64,000 nucleotides of DNA from Coleofasciculus sp. FACHB-T130 (GCF_014695375.1 NZ_JACJOG010000040.1:1-64000), one strand, 5' to 3'; positions 1 to 9,142 are shown, numbered from the stretch's first letter. Numbers and translations: made by a program. Notes: a model not told the origin generated them from the letters alone.

Positions 1-642
1 AATCGGTAAATCAGGCTGTCGCTGTTGAGTTTCTTGAATAATCTGCTGCCATTTCTTGACCGGATAGATTTTATCAATCCCTTTCGCCTGAGCCAAGGCG
101 CTAGAACCGCCATGAATCAGAATGTAGCCAGTTTGCTGAACACCCAGTTGTTTTTGTTCTTTTTCTGCCCACTCAATATCTGGTTTAGGTACATTGACCG
201 CCAGCGGTGGACAAGGAGAATTTATTCCTAAACCTTGCAGCAAATCGTGATACATATCAGCGGCATACTGCTCGGTTTTTAGCGGAACTGGGTTGGTGAG
301 AAACCAGTTTCCTGGCCCGTTATAGCTAATTCGAGTGGGAATGCCGGTCAGCCACAGCAGCAGCCCTACACTCCACCTGCGCCCCAGAGATAGGGCGATA
401 TCATACTCGCGATCGCGGATTATACCCAGTAAATTTCCCCAGTCTGCTGGTCCGGTACGGTCTTTGAAGTCATAGGTGAGGATTTCATTAACCGACTTGC
501 AAACCCGGTAGGCACCCTTTGCCCTGGGTTCTACAATGACATCAATCTGAGCTTCCGGGTAATACCGCTTCAGGTCATCCAGGGTAGGGAAGAACAGAAT
601 TTGGTCGCCAATCCCGCCGGGGACAAGGGCAAGTATTCGCAT
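1..642 (-). CDS. Glycosyltransferase family 9 (heptosyltransferase-like), 3' end cut off
   Basis: The reverse strand reads open from an ATG at 640-642 to the window edge, giving the first 214 residues. The start (MRILALVPGGIGDQILFFP) is the glycine-rich opening of GT9/heptosyltransferase enzymes, which move an activated sugar onto lipopolysaccharide or another surface glycan. A later block, YILIHGGSS near residues 175-183, resembles the start of the second Rossmann domain that binds the nucleotide sugar. The C-terminal third lies outside the window. It is divergent from ispD, with about 95 bp between the two starts. The sugar and acceptor cannot be told. Family assignment is firm, exact role is not. 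Confidence 0.8.
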   Translation of the reverse strand, partial: MRILALVPGGIGDQILFFPTLDDLKRYYPEAQIDVIVEPRAKGAYRVCKSVNEILTYDFKDRTGPADWGNLLGIIRDREYDIALSLGRRWSVGLLLWLTGIPTRISYNGPGNWFLTNPVPLKTEQYAADMYHDLLQGLGINSPCPPLAVNVPKPDIEWAEKEQKQLGVQQTGYILIHGGSSALAQAKGIDKIYPVKKWQQIIQETQQRQPDLPI

Positions 643-737
643 TACTGTTGATTGAGGTTACTTATCAGCTTCATTTTAGGGGAAGATATACTTAGCGCAA
701 CAAGGATTAACAAAGCGGTCAGCAAAAGAGGAAGCGT

Positions 738-1424
738 GTGCATTTATTGATTCCAGCAGCAGGGATGGGGCGTCGGATGGGGAGCGAGCGAAATAAACTC
801 CTTTTGACGTTGCTCGGTAAACCCTTGATTCACTGGACTCTCCAGGCGGTTGAAGCTTCCCGTCACATCAGTTGGATCGGTTTAATTGCTCATCCAGATG
901 ACTTTTCTGACTTCAAGGAGATTCTCGCTGACCTCTCCCTCACTAAGCCCGTGCAATTGATCGTTGGTGGGTCAACCCGTCAAGAGTCGGTCTACAACGG
1001 CTTGCAGGCGCTCCCATCCGCCCACCACGTCTTAATTCATGATGGCGCTCGGTGTCTGGCGACGCCCCAATTACTGGATCGGTGTGCTGAGGAACTGATG
1101 AATTGTCCCGGCTTAATTGCAGCGGTGCCGGTGAAAGATACGATTAAAGTCGTGGATGCGGCTGGGTTCATTGAAAGTACACCCGATCGACAGCATCTAT
1201 GGGCGGCTCAAACGCCCCAAGGTTTTAAAGTTGATTTGTTGCAACAGTGTCATACGGAAGCCCGACGCCAAAATTGGGAAGTTACCGACGATGCGGCTTT
1301 ATTTGAAAAGTGCAATTTGAAAGTCCGGATTGTCCAGGGAGAAGAGACGAATCTGAAGGTGACTACGCCGGTGGATTTGAGCGTAGCAGAGTTTATCCTG
1401 CGCGATCGCTTACCAACAGGATGA
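738..1424 (+). CDS. ispD: 2-C-methyl-D-erythritol 4-phosphate cytidylyltransferase (IspD)
   Basis: IspD couples CTP to methylerythritol phosphate in the non-mevalonate isoprenoid pathway, in the cytoplasm. The 228-residue length is normal. The CTP-binding loop PAAGMGRRMGSERNK lies at residues 6-20, the HDGAR block near residue 101 and VTDDAALFE near 185, all family hallmarks. The start is a GTG preceded by a purine-rich ribosome site (GAGGAAG at 729-735); it gives the expected N-terminus directly before the CTP loop. The stop is only 2 bp from the end of the convergent hypothetical gene. No missing residues were noticed. Confidence 0.95.
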   Translation: MHLLIPAAGMGRRMGSERNKLLLTLLGKPLIHWTLQAVEASRHISWIGLIAHPDDFSDFKEILADLSLTKPVQLIVGGSTRQESVYNGLQALPSAHHVLIHDGARCLATPQLLDRCAEELMNCPGLIAAVPVKDTIKVVDAAGFIESTPDRQHLWAAQTPQGFKVDLLQQCHTEARRQNWEVTDDAALFEKCNLKVRIVQGEETNLKVTTPVDLSVAEFILRDRLPTG

Positions 1425-1426
1425 TA

Positions 1427-1870
1427 TTAATAACGGCGTGACTCTGGTGCGCGATCGCTGTGAGCGCTCTCTTGCGGATCGGAGTTCAATTGGCTGCTGG
1501 GTTCATATTTCTTTTGAACTTCTTCCAGCTGCTTAGTAATTTGATTAATTCTTTGCTTAACCGTCTGAAAGTCAATATTGCGCCAATGAATAATCGTATT
1601 TTTTACTTTTTTCTGTTCTCTGTCAGCCACAGCTTGCATTCGCCCCCCTTCACAAATTTTTTTTAACCGGTCTTGTAAATTAATGTAACTTGTGATACAG
1701 AACAGTCCACTCCGTCTTGCGGAGGAAGCCAAAGTAAATATCTCCGTATCTTGTACCATTTTTAAGTCGGCGGTTTCAACCACGTCTAAAACTCTGAAAC
1801 CCTTGCACAATCGGAGGTCGGGTAGAACGTAAACGTAGGTGCGTTCGTGCCGTAAGGCTTTAGCTTTCAA
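1427..1870 (-). CDS. Hypothetical protein, 147 aa
   Basis: I do not recognise this protein. It is soluble, basic and charged. The first half has alternating beta-like hydrophobic segments (YVYVLPDLR, FRVLDVVET); residues about 65-118 are helix-forming and lysine/glutamine-rich (QRINQITKQLEEVQKKY) with coiled-coil character. The tail is polar and probably disordered. No signal peptide or membrane segment is present. It converges on ispD with a 2-bp gap and its 3' end contains a HIP1 site. No function should be assigned. A short plus-strand ORF across it is judged a shadow. Confidence 0.55.
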   Translation of the reverse strand: MKAKALRHERTYVYVLPDLRLCKGFRVLDVVETADLKMVQDTEIFTLASSARRSGLFCITSYINLQDRLKKICEGGRMQAVADREQKKVKNTIIHWRNIDFQTVKQRINQITKQLEEVQKKYEPSSQLNSDPQESAHSDRAPESRRY

Positions 1871-2184
1871 GGAAGAGTAACAGGGTAAACTGCCCTAGTG
1901 CTGGGTAACGCGCAACTCAAGCGCCACGCACCCCGCGCCCGGAGGTGGCTCCCCAGCCTACACATCCGCGATTTGGATTAGTTTTTCACGAGAGCTTAAG
2001 ATCGTTGTTGTTTCTTGTTTGCAATCGATGGACTTCTTAACCCCCCAATAAATTGGGGGGTTGGGGGAATCAATAATGTAGCGCCTCACAACCCAAATGG
2101 TATTCGTTTGCGTAGTCGCGACTTTAGTTGTCAGGCGTTTTTATTGAACCCAAAAAGTGAATTGGATTGACGAGAAAACATCTA
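1871..2184. other. Intergenic stretch with one perfect G/C hairpin
   Basis: No convincing gene lies here. The visible structure is a perfect inverted repeat at 2039-2062 (AACCCCCC, loop AATAAATT, GGGGGGTT), a type of palindrome common between cyanobacterial genes. It sits downstream of the minus-strand GH16 gene and may help end its transcript, but there is no following run of T. The 1900-1970 part is unusually G+C-rich with no structure I could assign. Confidence 0.4.
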
Positions 2185-2979
2185 TTAAGCCTTTTTATAG
2201 ATGCGGATATAGTCAACATCCAAGTAAGTCGGAAATGGGGTGGTGGTGAGAGGACATCCCGCAAAGCTGTTGCAGCTACCCACGAGATTGCCCACCGCCA
2301 GAACCATTGGAAAAGCATCAAACTTTTGCGTGGTGGTAAACTTTTGCACGCCATCGACGAGCCATGTCAAGCGTCCGGGTTCCCAAATTACAGTGTATTC
2401 ATGAAAGTCGTCGGTGTAGTTAGTTTCGTACAGCTTGGAAACTTCTGACTTCTTTTTACCATCCAGCAAATAGTGCTGCGTAAAAATATTTTCGTTAGGG
2501 ATGTTTCCCCTAAGTTCAGCAAAGTCGATTTCCGGAGGCCATTTAAAGTCCTGTCGCCACAGCGAAATGTAACCTTGGGTACCTTCTCCCTTTTGAAAAC
2601 GCGCCCGAACTACCCAACGCCCGTAAGTTTGAGCCGTAAGTTGGGTAAACCCGCCTGCGGTATAAGGAAACGTGACTCCATCCTTAGTTATGGTTTCCTT
2701 GGCAATCTTGAGGCGCAAGAGTCCGTTTTGTACAATCAATGCTGAGTTTCCATTCCACCAGGAAACTGCTCCTGCTGTACTCGGTTTACCCCAGTATCGA
2801 ACGTAATTCGCTTTATCGAGAGAAGTTGAGTTGAACTCATCGGCGAAGGTAAGAGTCCAACCCGGAATATTTGGAGCGCTTCCGGTCGTGGCAGTGATTG
2901 CAGAACCTGTTTGGCTCAGGCTCAATATTGGCACGAGCGGTAGCACAAACAGGAACAAAAACACAAGAATTCTTTTCAT
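2185..2979 (-). CDS. Secreted glycoside hydrolase family 16 (beta-glucanase/laminarinase-like)
   Basis: GH16 enzymes cut internal beta-1,3 or beta-1,3-1,4 bonds in glucans and related polysaccharides. The 264-residue protein starts with a signal peptide (KR, then a hydrophobic core to about residue 20, probable cleavage near 28). The catalytic block WPPEIDFAELRG places the nucleophile at E150, the helper acid at D152 and the acid/base at E155, the ExDxxE spacing of laminarinase-type members. An aromatic-rich binding surface (RYWG, WWNG) precedes it. The end, DVDYIRIYKK, is the usual final strand of the fold. No carbohydrate-binding module is attached. It is monocistronic, with about 475 bp upstream. 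Substrate preference is not decided by the sequence. Confidence 0.9.
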   Translation of the reverse strand: MKRILVFLFLFVLPLVPILSLSQTGSAITATTGSAPNIPGWTLTFADEFNSTSLDKANYVRYWGKPSTAGAVSWWNGNSALIVQNGLLRLKIAKETITKDGVTFPYTAGGFTQLTAQTYGRWVVRARFQKGEGTQGYISLWRQDFKWPPEIDFAELRGNIPNENIFTQHYLLDGKKKSEVSKLYETNYTDDFHEYTVIWEPGRLTWLVDGVQKFTTTQKFDAFPMVLAVGNLVGSCNSFAGCPLTTTPFPTYLDVDYIRIYKKA

Positions 2980-3454
2980 TTCGATCGTAACGAATTGTTC
3001 ATGGCTGTTCCTTGCAGGGGATCAGCCTATTTACTCTTCTGACTTGTTGCGATCGCACCGGACACTATCAGGAACCGCCTGCTTGTCTGGGTAATGCTAA
3101 CTGTCAAGGAATATATTGTTGTTTACGAGTAGTAACTAGATTTCACTCTCAGGAAGCTTCCGTAAATACTTGATAGAAATGTAGTAATATTTCAAAAAAT
3201 TAAGTAGAAATACTTCGATTAATCGCTCAATAATTTGTTGATTGAAGCAGCCCCAGAGAGCAGATGGAGTATCTAGCTAAGAAAATCAGCAAGATAAAGA
3301 TCCAAATTAAATTTCATAGCTGCTAAATTTCAGTGGAAATGACGTTCTTTTTAATAGCAACGCAGCCATGTTGATAATTAAACTCAACTCAGAAGCGGTT
3401 ATACAGCACCCTGCTTTGGCGTTCGCAGGCTTGCTATGGTGATTTCAGGTAAAT
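2980..3454. other. Divergent intergenic region without a recognisable gene
   Basis: This 475-bp AT-rich spacer separates the minus-strand GH16 gene from the plus-strand GT2 gene and must hold both promoters. I see no tRNA, no strong hairpin and no credible small ORF. One short ORF overlapping the GH16 start is read as a shadow. Confidence 0.4.
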
Positions 3455-4450
3455 ATGAATTCCCACCCTATGACACAGCCCTTTCTGCCCAGGGTTTCCG
3501 TAATTGTCCCTATCTACAATGGTGAGGGGGACTTGCCAGACTTAATCGACTGCTTGCGATCGCAAACTTACCCCGCTGAGTCTGTCGAATATTTGCTGGT
3601 CGATAATAATAGTAGCGATCGCACTGCCACCCTTCTCCAGTCAGCCGCCTCCTCAGCCGCCGCTGACGGCTTAACCATTCGCCCGATTGCGGAAAACCAA
3701 ATCCAAAGCTCTTACGCGGCTCGAAACGCCGGAATTCGGGCATCAACGGCTGAAATTTTTGCCTTTACCGACGCCGATTGTCGTCCTCAACCGCACTGGT
3801 TGGCAGACCTGATTGAGCCGTTTGCCAATCCAACGATTGGCATCGTCGTCGGTGAAATTATGGCATTGCCAGGGAACACCCTGTTAGAACAGTACGCTGA
3901 CCGAGAAAATGTTTTGTCTCAAAAGCATTCTTTAGCAAATCCGTTCTGTCCTTATGGTCAAACGGCTAACTTGGCAATTCGGCGGAAAGCTTTGGAACAG
4001 GTAGGTTTGTTTCGCCCTTATCTAACCACTGGCGGCGATGCTGACATCTGTTGGCGTATCCAACGCGAAAGTGACTGGCAATTGCATTTTGCGCCAACTG
4101 CTATTGTCCGCCACCGTCACCGCTCCACGTTCCAGGAACTTCAAAGTCAATTGCGTCGGTATGGTCGCTCAAATCGATACTTGCACGAACTGCATGGTGT
4201 CAAGCTGACAGCAAACTTGAGTGCAAAGGAATATCTATATCGATTCAGCCGGTGGTTGGTCAAGGAAGTGCCGGTGACAGGTGTGAAAGCGATCGCGGGG
4301 AAAGCCGCGCTTGTAGACTTGTTAAGGACCCCGATTAATTTGATCAATGTCCGCGCGAGAGCCGCAGGGCAAAATGAAGCTAGGCTTCCAGAAGCAGCCA
4401 AAGTAATTGAGTGGCTGGAAAAACCCCAGGATGTGGAAGTAAATCCATGA
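3455..4450 (+). CDS. Glycosyltransferase family 2
   Basis: GT2 enzymes transfer a sugar from a nucleotide donor, usually for surface polysaccharides. The GT-A fold is visible: VSVIVPIYNGEGDL at residues 14-27, VDNNSSDRT at 49-57, the metal-binding TDADC at 105-109, and a GGDADICWR block near 192-200 that serves as acceptor/catalytic region. The C-terminal 100 residues have no clear membrane spans. An ATG at 3470 is an alternative start 5 residues in. The stop TGA overlaps the ATG of the endonuclease V gene (ATGA at 4447-4450), so the two are probably co-translated although their functions are unrelated. Confidence 0.88.
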   Translation: MNSHPMTQPFLPRVSVIVPIYNGEGDLPDLIDCLRSQTYPAESVEYLLVDNNSSDRTATLLQSAASSAAADGLTIRPIAENQIQSSYAARNAGIRASTAEIFAFTDADCRPQPHWLADLIEPFANPTIGIVVGEIMALPGNTLLEQYADRENVLSQKHSLANPFCPYGQTANLAIRRKALEQVGLFRPYLTTGGDADICWRIQRESDWQLHFAPTAIVRHRHRSTFQELQSQLRRYGRSNRYLHELHGVKLTANLSAKEYLYRFSRWLVKEVPVTGVKAIAGKAALVDLLRTPINLINVRARAAGQNEARLPEAAKVIEWLEKPQDVEVNP

Positions 4451-5109
4451 AAATCCACCAACGTCACGCATGGCCTGATACCGCTGAGGAAGCGATCGCT
4501 ATTCAGCAACAACTGAGCAAAGAAGTGATTACTTCAGACCAGTTGGAATCGGTGCAGTATGTCGCCGGGGTCGATATGGGTTTTGAGGAGTCAGGTACCA
4601 TTAGCAGAGCAGCCGTTGCTGTTCTGAGTTTTCCAGATTTACAGTTACAAGAGCAAGCGATCGCCTTCCGTCCCACTACGTTTCCCTACATTCCCGGATT
4701 CCTCTCCTTCCGAGAAATTCCAGCCGTGCTAGACGCCTTAGAAAAAGTCAGCATCACGCCTGACTTAATCCTCTGTGATGGTCAGGGGATCGCCCATCCC
4801 CGCCGATTTGGCATCGCCTCCCATCTCGGAGTTCTAATCGACCTTCCCACAATTGGCGTTGCCAAATCTTTGCTCGTTGGTAAGCATGATGAGTTGCCAG
4901 TTGAAAAAGGCGCATGGCAACCGTTGCGGTATCGCCGCGAAATCATTGGTGCAGTATTGCGGACGCGCACGGGTGTAAAACCCGTTTATGTTTCTAGCGG
5001 ACATCGGGTAAGTCTAGAAACGGCGATTGATTATGTGATGCGTTGCACTACGAAATATCGCTTACCAGAGACAACTCGCATTGCTGATAAATTGGCGTCA
5101 AATCGATAA
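4447..5109 (+). CDS. nfi: Endonuclease V (deoxyinosine 3'-endonuclease)
   Basis: Endonuclease V nicks DNA one bond 3' of deoxyinosine and so repairs deaminated adenine. The 220-residue protein carries the family motifs: GVDMGFE with the first metal-binding Asp, PYIPGFLSFRE (the Tyr wedge loop), LCDGQGIAHPRRFGIASHLG with the second catalytic Asp and His, and GVAKS. The ATG at 4447 is chosen over one 12 codons upstream because it gives the usual N-terminus and overlaps the previous stop by ATGA. A decayed second copy of its middle part lies about 1 kb downstream (5991-6080). Confidence 0.93.
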   Translation: MKIHQRHAWPDTAEEAIAIQQQLSKEVITSDQLESVQYVAGVDMGFEESGTISRAAVAVLSFPDLQLQEQAIAFRPTTFPYIPGFLSFREIPAVLDALEKVSITPDLILCDGQGIAHPRRFGIASHLGVLIDLPTIGVAKSLLVGKHDELPVEKGAWQPLRYRREIIGAVLRTRTGVKPVYVSSGHRVSLETAIDYVMRCTTKYRLPETTRIADKLASNR

Positions 5110-5207
5110 TGCAAGCTTGAGAGGGATGCGATCGCCGTACAGATTGGTTGCCAAGGGCGATCGCTTCATAGAGCGTCTCAATATAAGCCTTGAATTCAAT
5201 TCCTAAC

Positions 5208-5828
5208 TTAAACCAATTCTTCTTTTACTTTGATGCCATTCTTCTTCACAATATAAGCGGGAACGCCGACGACCACACAGTTATCAGGAACATTTTTAAC
5301 GACAACTGCGTTAGCTCCAACCGTAACATTGTTCCCTATCGTTACTCCGCCAATTACTTTAGCACCGGCAGTAATGCGGACATTATCCCCGATTTTTGGA
5401 CGACTGGTTTTATCTCTATAACCAATTGTCACCTGTTGATTAATCCAGCAATTTTCGCCCATGTCTGCCATAATGATTGTGCTGAAGCCATGCTGGATAA
5501 ACAGTCCAGGACCAAAATTAGAAGATGTATCTATGAAAAGGTAAGGACAAGATTTATAAAAATAACTGAATAAATACATAAATATCCTGGCGGATAAGTT
5601 CCCTTTAAATAATCGATGATAATACAAGTTCCTAAATTCTTTTTGACGATCCAGCAAAGAGAGTAAATTTCCCAAACGTGATTCACCTTTCCAGCCAAAT
5701 ACGTTCACCCAACGCTTTACATCTGCATCAATAATTCCTTTTTCACTGGTTAAAAAGAAAGGAATTAACAAAGGAGAAACCAAAATTATTCCTAGGTTAT
5801 ATAAAGCTTTTCTAAAAAAATCTTTCAT
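5208..5828 (-). CDS. Hexapeptide-repeat acetyltransferase (serine acetyltransferase-like fold)
   Basis: The C-terminal half is a left-handed beta helix: residues about 105-190 show repeats such as IGDNVRITAGAKVIGG and VTIGNNVTVGANAVVV, with the closing GVPAYIV typical of CysE-like O-acetyltransferases. The N-terminal 100 residues are helical and hydrophobic near the start (GIILVSPLLIPFFL), unlike true CysE. This suggests a membrane-associated acyltransferase acting on a polysaccharide or lipid precursor, using acetyl-CoA. A His in FIQHGFST matches the catalytic position. It converges on nfi. Substrate is inferred only from the class. Confidence 0.8.
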   Translation of the reverse strand: MKDFFRKALYNLGIILVSPLLIPFFLTSEKGIIDADVKRWVNVFGWKGESRLGNLLSLLDRQKEFRNLYYHRLFKGNLSARIFMYLFSYFYKSCPYLFIDTSSNFGPGLFIQHGFSTIIMADMGENCWINQQVTIGYRDKTSRPKIGDNVRITAGAKVIGGVTIGNNVTVGANAVVVKNVPDNCVVVGVPAYIVKKNGIKVKEELV

Positions 5829-5990
5829 GGTTGTTAGAGAGGAAATCTTAGTTAGCGTAAATCATAGCAAAGGTTTTTACGACATACCATAGTTTATTAA
5901 GAGGTGTTTCCAATCCGGGGATAATGCTGACTCCAACTAGAATGCAGTCATATTATCAACAATGCAACTACTTTTTTTAGGTTTAATCTA

Positions 5991-6080
5991 GGCGGTGAGG
6001 AGTCAGAAATCATCAACAGGGCAGGAGTTGCCGTTTTCAGTTTCCCAACCTTGCAACTAAAAGAGCAAGCGATCGCTAAT
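5991..6080 (+). pseudogene. Decayed fragment of a second endonuclease V gene
   Basis: One frame of this stretch reads GGEESEIINRAGVAVFSFP followed by TLQLKEQAIAN, with no start or stop of its own. It lines up residue by residue with GFEESGTISRAAVAVLSFP and DLQLQEQAIAF of the intact nfi gene at about 4580-4670. Similarity ends at a HIP1 site on the right and fades on the left. The protein likeness outlasts the nucleotide likeness, so this is an old paralogue or a foreign copy that has decayed, not a fresh duplication. Confidence 0.75.
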
Positions 6081-6414
6081 TGGTATCAACGCCAGCTATA
6101 ATTTTATATTTTGCTTCCGTTGACAAAATTATTAAACTGTGCAAGCGAGGTGGTTGGTGCCACCATGAATGCCCAAAGTTAAACAAATTATACGAGAACG
6201 ACATCGGGAACATAGACAAAGTTTGCCCATAAGTAACGCCTTCTCCTGAAGTAAAGTTGAGCAAAGATAGCGGCTCATCGTCATTTCCCGTAGATTTTCG
6301 TTTTTTTAAACTTCCTACACAATTTCAGATTTTTCTTCCAGGTCATGTTAGAAATCAGGACATTAAGACTTGAAGCAGTTTATAGAAAGAAACAATATAT
6401 AAAGGCTAAGCAAT

Positions 6415-6966
6415 ATGAATGAATTAACTTTAGAGTGGCAAGAAGCCGGTCGGGGACAAACCCAAACAATTCACGATCGACAAATCGCTAAACATCCCGG
6501 TACTATCCGGATCGGTCGTGACCCAGCTCGATGCGATATCGTTTTGACAGATCCCACGGTATCTGGGCTGCACGTCGAAATATTTTTTAACCCACAGCAG
6601 CAAAGCTTTTACTTGCGGAACCTGCGAGAAAGTAATCCGCCGCTAGTGGATGGTCACACCCTCATCCAAGGCGAAGTGCCTCTGAGTCAGGGTAGCACGA
6701 TCTGTTTAGGACAGATAGAAATCCAGGTGACAAAGGTTTCCTTGGCAGTGGTGAGCGTTCCTCCGACGGTTTTGTTGTCACCGCTGTCACCCGCAGCAGG
6801 CAAACCCGCCCCCACCGCCCCTAACCCAGCGGCTGTAACCTATGGTTTGGAATGTTCCAGTTGCCATCGCGTCTCACCGTATAACTTAATGAATTTGGGG
6901 TGTCCGTGGTGTGGCACATCCCTAGCAGCAGCATTGAGCGTTTTAGTCACTCCTAGCAGCAACTAA
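6415..6966 (+). CDS. FHA-domain protein with C-terminal zinc ribbon
   Basis: FHA domains bind phosphothreonine peptides. Residues about 20-107 form the domain: IRIGRDP at 31-37, the phosphate-contacting S50-GLH stretch, and the later asparagine-containing strand NLRESNPP. A proline/alanine-rich linker (115-140) follows. Then comes a four-cysteine zinc ribbon: C147-SSC150 and C163-PWC166. The 183-residue protein has no catalytic domain and is likely an adaptor in Ser/Thr kinase signalling. Only 6 bp separate it from the next gene, which also starts with an FHA domain, so they are an operon and probably act together. Confidence 0.85.
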   Translation: MNELTLEWQEAGRGQTQTIHDRQIAKHPGTIRIGRDPARCDIVLTDPTVSGLHVEIFFNPQQQSFYLRNLRESNPPLVDGHTLIQGEVPLSQGSTICLGQIEIQVTKVSLAVVSVPPTVLLSPLSPAAGKPAPTAPNPAAVTYGLECSSCHRVSPYNLMNLGCPWCGTSLAAALSVLVTPSSN

Positions 6967-6972
6967 TCAACC

Positions 6973-8982
6973 ATGAATCCAGCACCCATGCGCCTTCGCC
7001 TCAGCTGGGACGATCCAGGAACGGGAGAACGGAAAGAACCGACGCTGGCAGTTCCAATCGCACTGGGACGGGAATTTAATCAGATGCCAGGGGAAATGAA
7101 GGGGCATCGCGTCTCCCGATTAACCCTCAATAGTCTTGAGGTTTCCCGCTTCCACGCCCTGATTGATATGGACGCTGGCGGGTTGGTGGTTATTGACCAA
7201 AACAGCAGCAACGGCACCTTGATTAATGGACAACGTCAGACGCGCAGTGTTCTGGGGAATGGCGACTCGCTGCAAATTGGCCCTTATTACATCAGCGTTA
7301 CCTTCGCTGCCAATCCACCTGCGTCGCCCCCCTCTGGCAATTCTCAGATTTTCTTTCACCCAGACACGGATCTCCCTGACCCCAGGATTAGTCATCCGGC
7401 ACCCCTGCCTCCGCTTGCTTCCCCCGCGCAACCAGGGGGAACGGCAGCGTTTCCTCCACCGGCTTTTCAGGCGCAGCAAGTCGTCGTACAAGACCTCCAT
7501 GCCACCGGGTTGCGAGTCGATGAAGTGGACTATGCCGCCGTTGGGGGCGGTTTGGGCAGCTTTGTCTGGGTAGATTTATTAAGAATTTACGGGGTGAAAA
7601 GCAGCCAGATTGCAGCTTTGGGAATGGAACCCCAACCGTATGCCCGTTACAAGCGGTTGTGCATGAATTCGCAAATACCTCTGCACGAACGCTTGCGGTC
7701 AAATTCAGATTCTTGTCCCGATAATATTTGGGGTTGGCCTAGTTATGCCCTGCGGGAAGCTGGGCATGATTTGCTCAAGGGAAGCATAGGAACAGCATTC
7801 GGGTATTTGTGGCAGGTATTTGCCGAACCGGCTTTTGCCCAAACTTATACCCCTCGCGCCGGTAATGTCTTTGACGCCCTTGATAGGGAAGCAAAACGGA
7901 TTGGTTGGGAACAGATATTTCGCTACGCCAGCGTCCGTTCGATTCGGAAAACTGAGGATGGACGATATGCGATCGCTTATTCTCGCACCAGTGCCAACCA
8001 GCGCGACCATGCGTTCTTAATCGCCCGCAATGTCCAACTCGCTACCGGCTACCCGGCGATTCAGTTTCTCCCGGATTTGCAAGCTTACCGGGAAAAAACC
8101 AATGATTTTAAGTCCGTCGTTAATGCCTACGAAGAACATAACCACGTCTACGAGCATTTAGAGAAATTTGGCGGTACTGTGATGATTCGGGGACGGGGGA
8201 TTGTCGCTTCGCGGATCGTACAGCGAATTTATGAAGCCAGGGCAAAAAACCCCAATATCTCGCTGCTACACTTGATGCGATCGCCCAAACCCCAAGGTAA
8301 CAAATTTGGGCGATCGCAACGGTCTGTTGAAAATCACTACGAATTTCAACCCTTTAACTGGCCTAAAGCTACTTGGGGTGGTGAATTGCGGATAATGCTT
8401 GAAAAAGCAGCACCCGAACAGCGAAAGCGCCTACTCGCAGATTGGGGCGGCACCACCACAGCTGACCGTCAGGATTGGCGACGTATGGTTGAAGAAGGCA
8501 TCCGTCAAGGCTGGTATCAAATTACCTTTGGGGAAGTGGAACGAGTCGAACGCAACCCTCACTCGTCAGGAATTGAGCGCACCGTTACCTATATTCAAGA
8601 AAAGGGATTAAAAGGACAAATTCGCCTCGAAGCTGACTTTATCATTGACGCCACCGGACTCGATGCCAAAGTCAAAGCGAATCCTCTCCTGAACGACCTT
8701 GTCACCCATTACAAACTCCCCCTCCATGAAAATGGGCGGATAGCTGTTGCCAACAATTTTGAACTTGTCGAAATGCGATCGCCGCAGGGTCGGATGTATG
8801 CTGCTGGTGCCATGACCCTCGGTGGGCCTTACGCCGCTGTTGATAGCTTCTTAGGGTTGCAATATGCAGCACTTTGTGCAGTTGATAGTCTGTCGGCAGC
8901 TCGTGCCCCCGGAATCCATCGATTGAACTTTTTGAGTTCTTTTGGGCAATGGATAAAATGGGTCGCGAACCAAGCACCGTAA
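6973..8982 (+). CDS. FHA domain fused to a FAD/NAD(P)-binding oxidoreductase
   Basis: The first 110 residues are an FHA domain (VSRFHALID near 57-65, QNSSNGTLING at 76-86). A proline-rich linker spans 115-165. The rest, about 490 residues, is a flavoprotein-like Rossmann protein: DYAAVGGGLGSF at 186-197 is a modified dinucleotide-binding glycine loop, IRGRGIVASRIVQRIYEA a second nucleotide-binding turn, IIDATGLDAK the family's ATG motif, and YAAGAMTLGGPYAAVDSFLG the FAD-binding C-terminal block. The redox substrate is unknown. The fusion suggests that phosphorylation of a partner recruits or controls the enzyme. It follows the FHA/zinc-ribbon gene by 6 bp. Confidence 0.82.
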   Translation: MNPAPMRLRLSWDDPGTGERKEPTLAVPIALGREFNQMPGEMKGHRVSRLTLNSLEVSRFHALIDMDAGGLVVIDQNSSNGTLINGQRQTRSVLGNGDSLQIGPYYISVTFAANPPASPPSGNSQIFFHPDTDLPDPRISHPAPLPPLASPAQPGGTAAFPPPAFQAQQVVVQDLHATGLRVDEVDYAAVGGGLGSFVWVDLLRIYGVKSSQIAALGMEPQPYARYKRLCMNSQIPLHERLRSNSDSCPDNIWGWPSYALREAGHDLLKGSIGTAFGYLWQVFAEPAFAQTYTPRAGNVFDALDREAKRIGWEQIFRYASVRSIRKTEDGRYAIAYSRTSANQRDHAFLIARNVQLATGYPAIQFLPDLQAYREKTNDFKSVVNAYEEHNHVYEHLEKFGGTVMIRGRGIVASRIVQRIYEARAKNPNISLLHLMRSPKPQGNKFGRSQRSVENHYEFQPFNWPKATWGGELRIMLEKAAPEQRKRLLADWGGTTTADRQDWRRMVEEGIRQGWYQITFGEVERVERNPHSSGIERTVTYIQEKGLKGQIRLEADFIIDATGLDAKVKANPLLNDLVTHYKLPLHENGRIAVANNFELVEMRSPQGRMYAAGAMTLGGPYAAVDSFLGLQYAALCAVDSLSAARAPGIHRLNFLSSFGQWIKWVANQAP

Positions 8983-9142
8983 ATTTACTAAACTTGCTCT
9001 GGGCACTCAACGGATTGTCAGAGTAGATTTCAGCAATATTGCTGATTCATCTAGAAGCGGGCAAGCAGAAAATATAGATAGATACTGAAAGAAAGTTGAC
9101 TCCATCAATAACTGCTGTCATCGCCCTGAGCGAGCCAAAAAT

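Noticed and set aside
25-231. Plus-strand ORF of 68 codons at the window start
   Set aside because: It lies antisense to the well-supported GT9 glycosyltransferase frame and has no ribosome site.
6076-6264. Minus-strand ORF of 62 codons between the nfi remnant and the FHA gene
   Set aside because: No ribosome site, no recognisable composition and a position in a decayed region; most likely chance.
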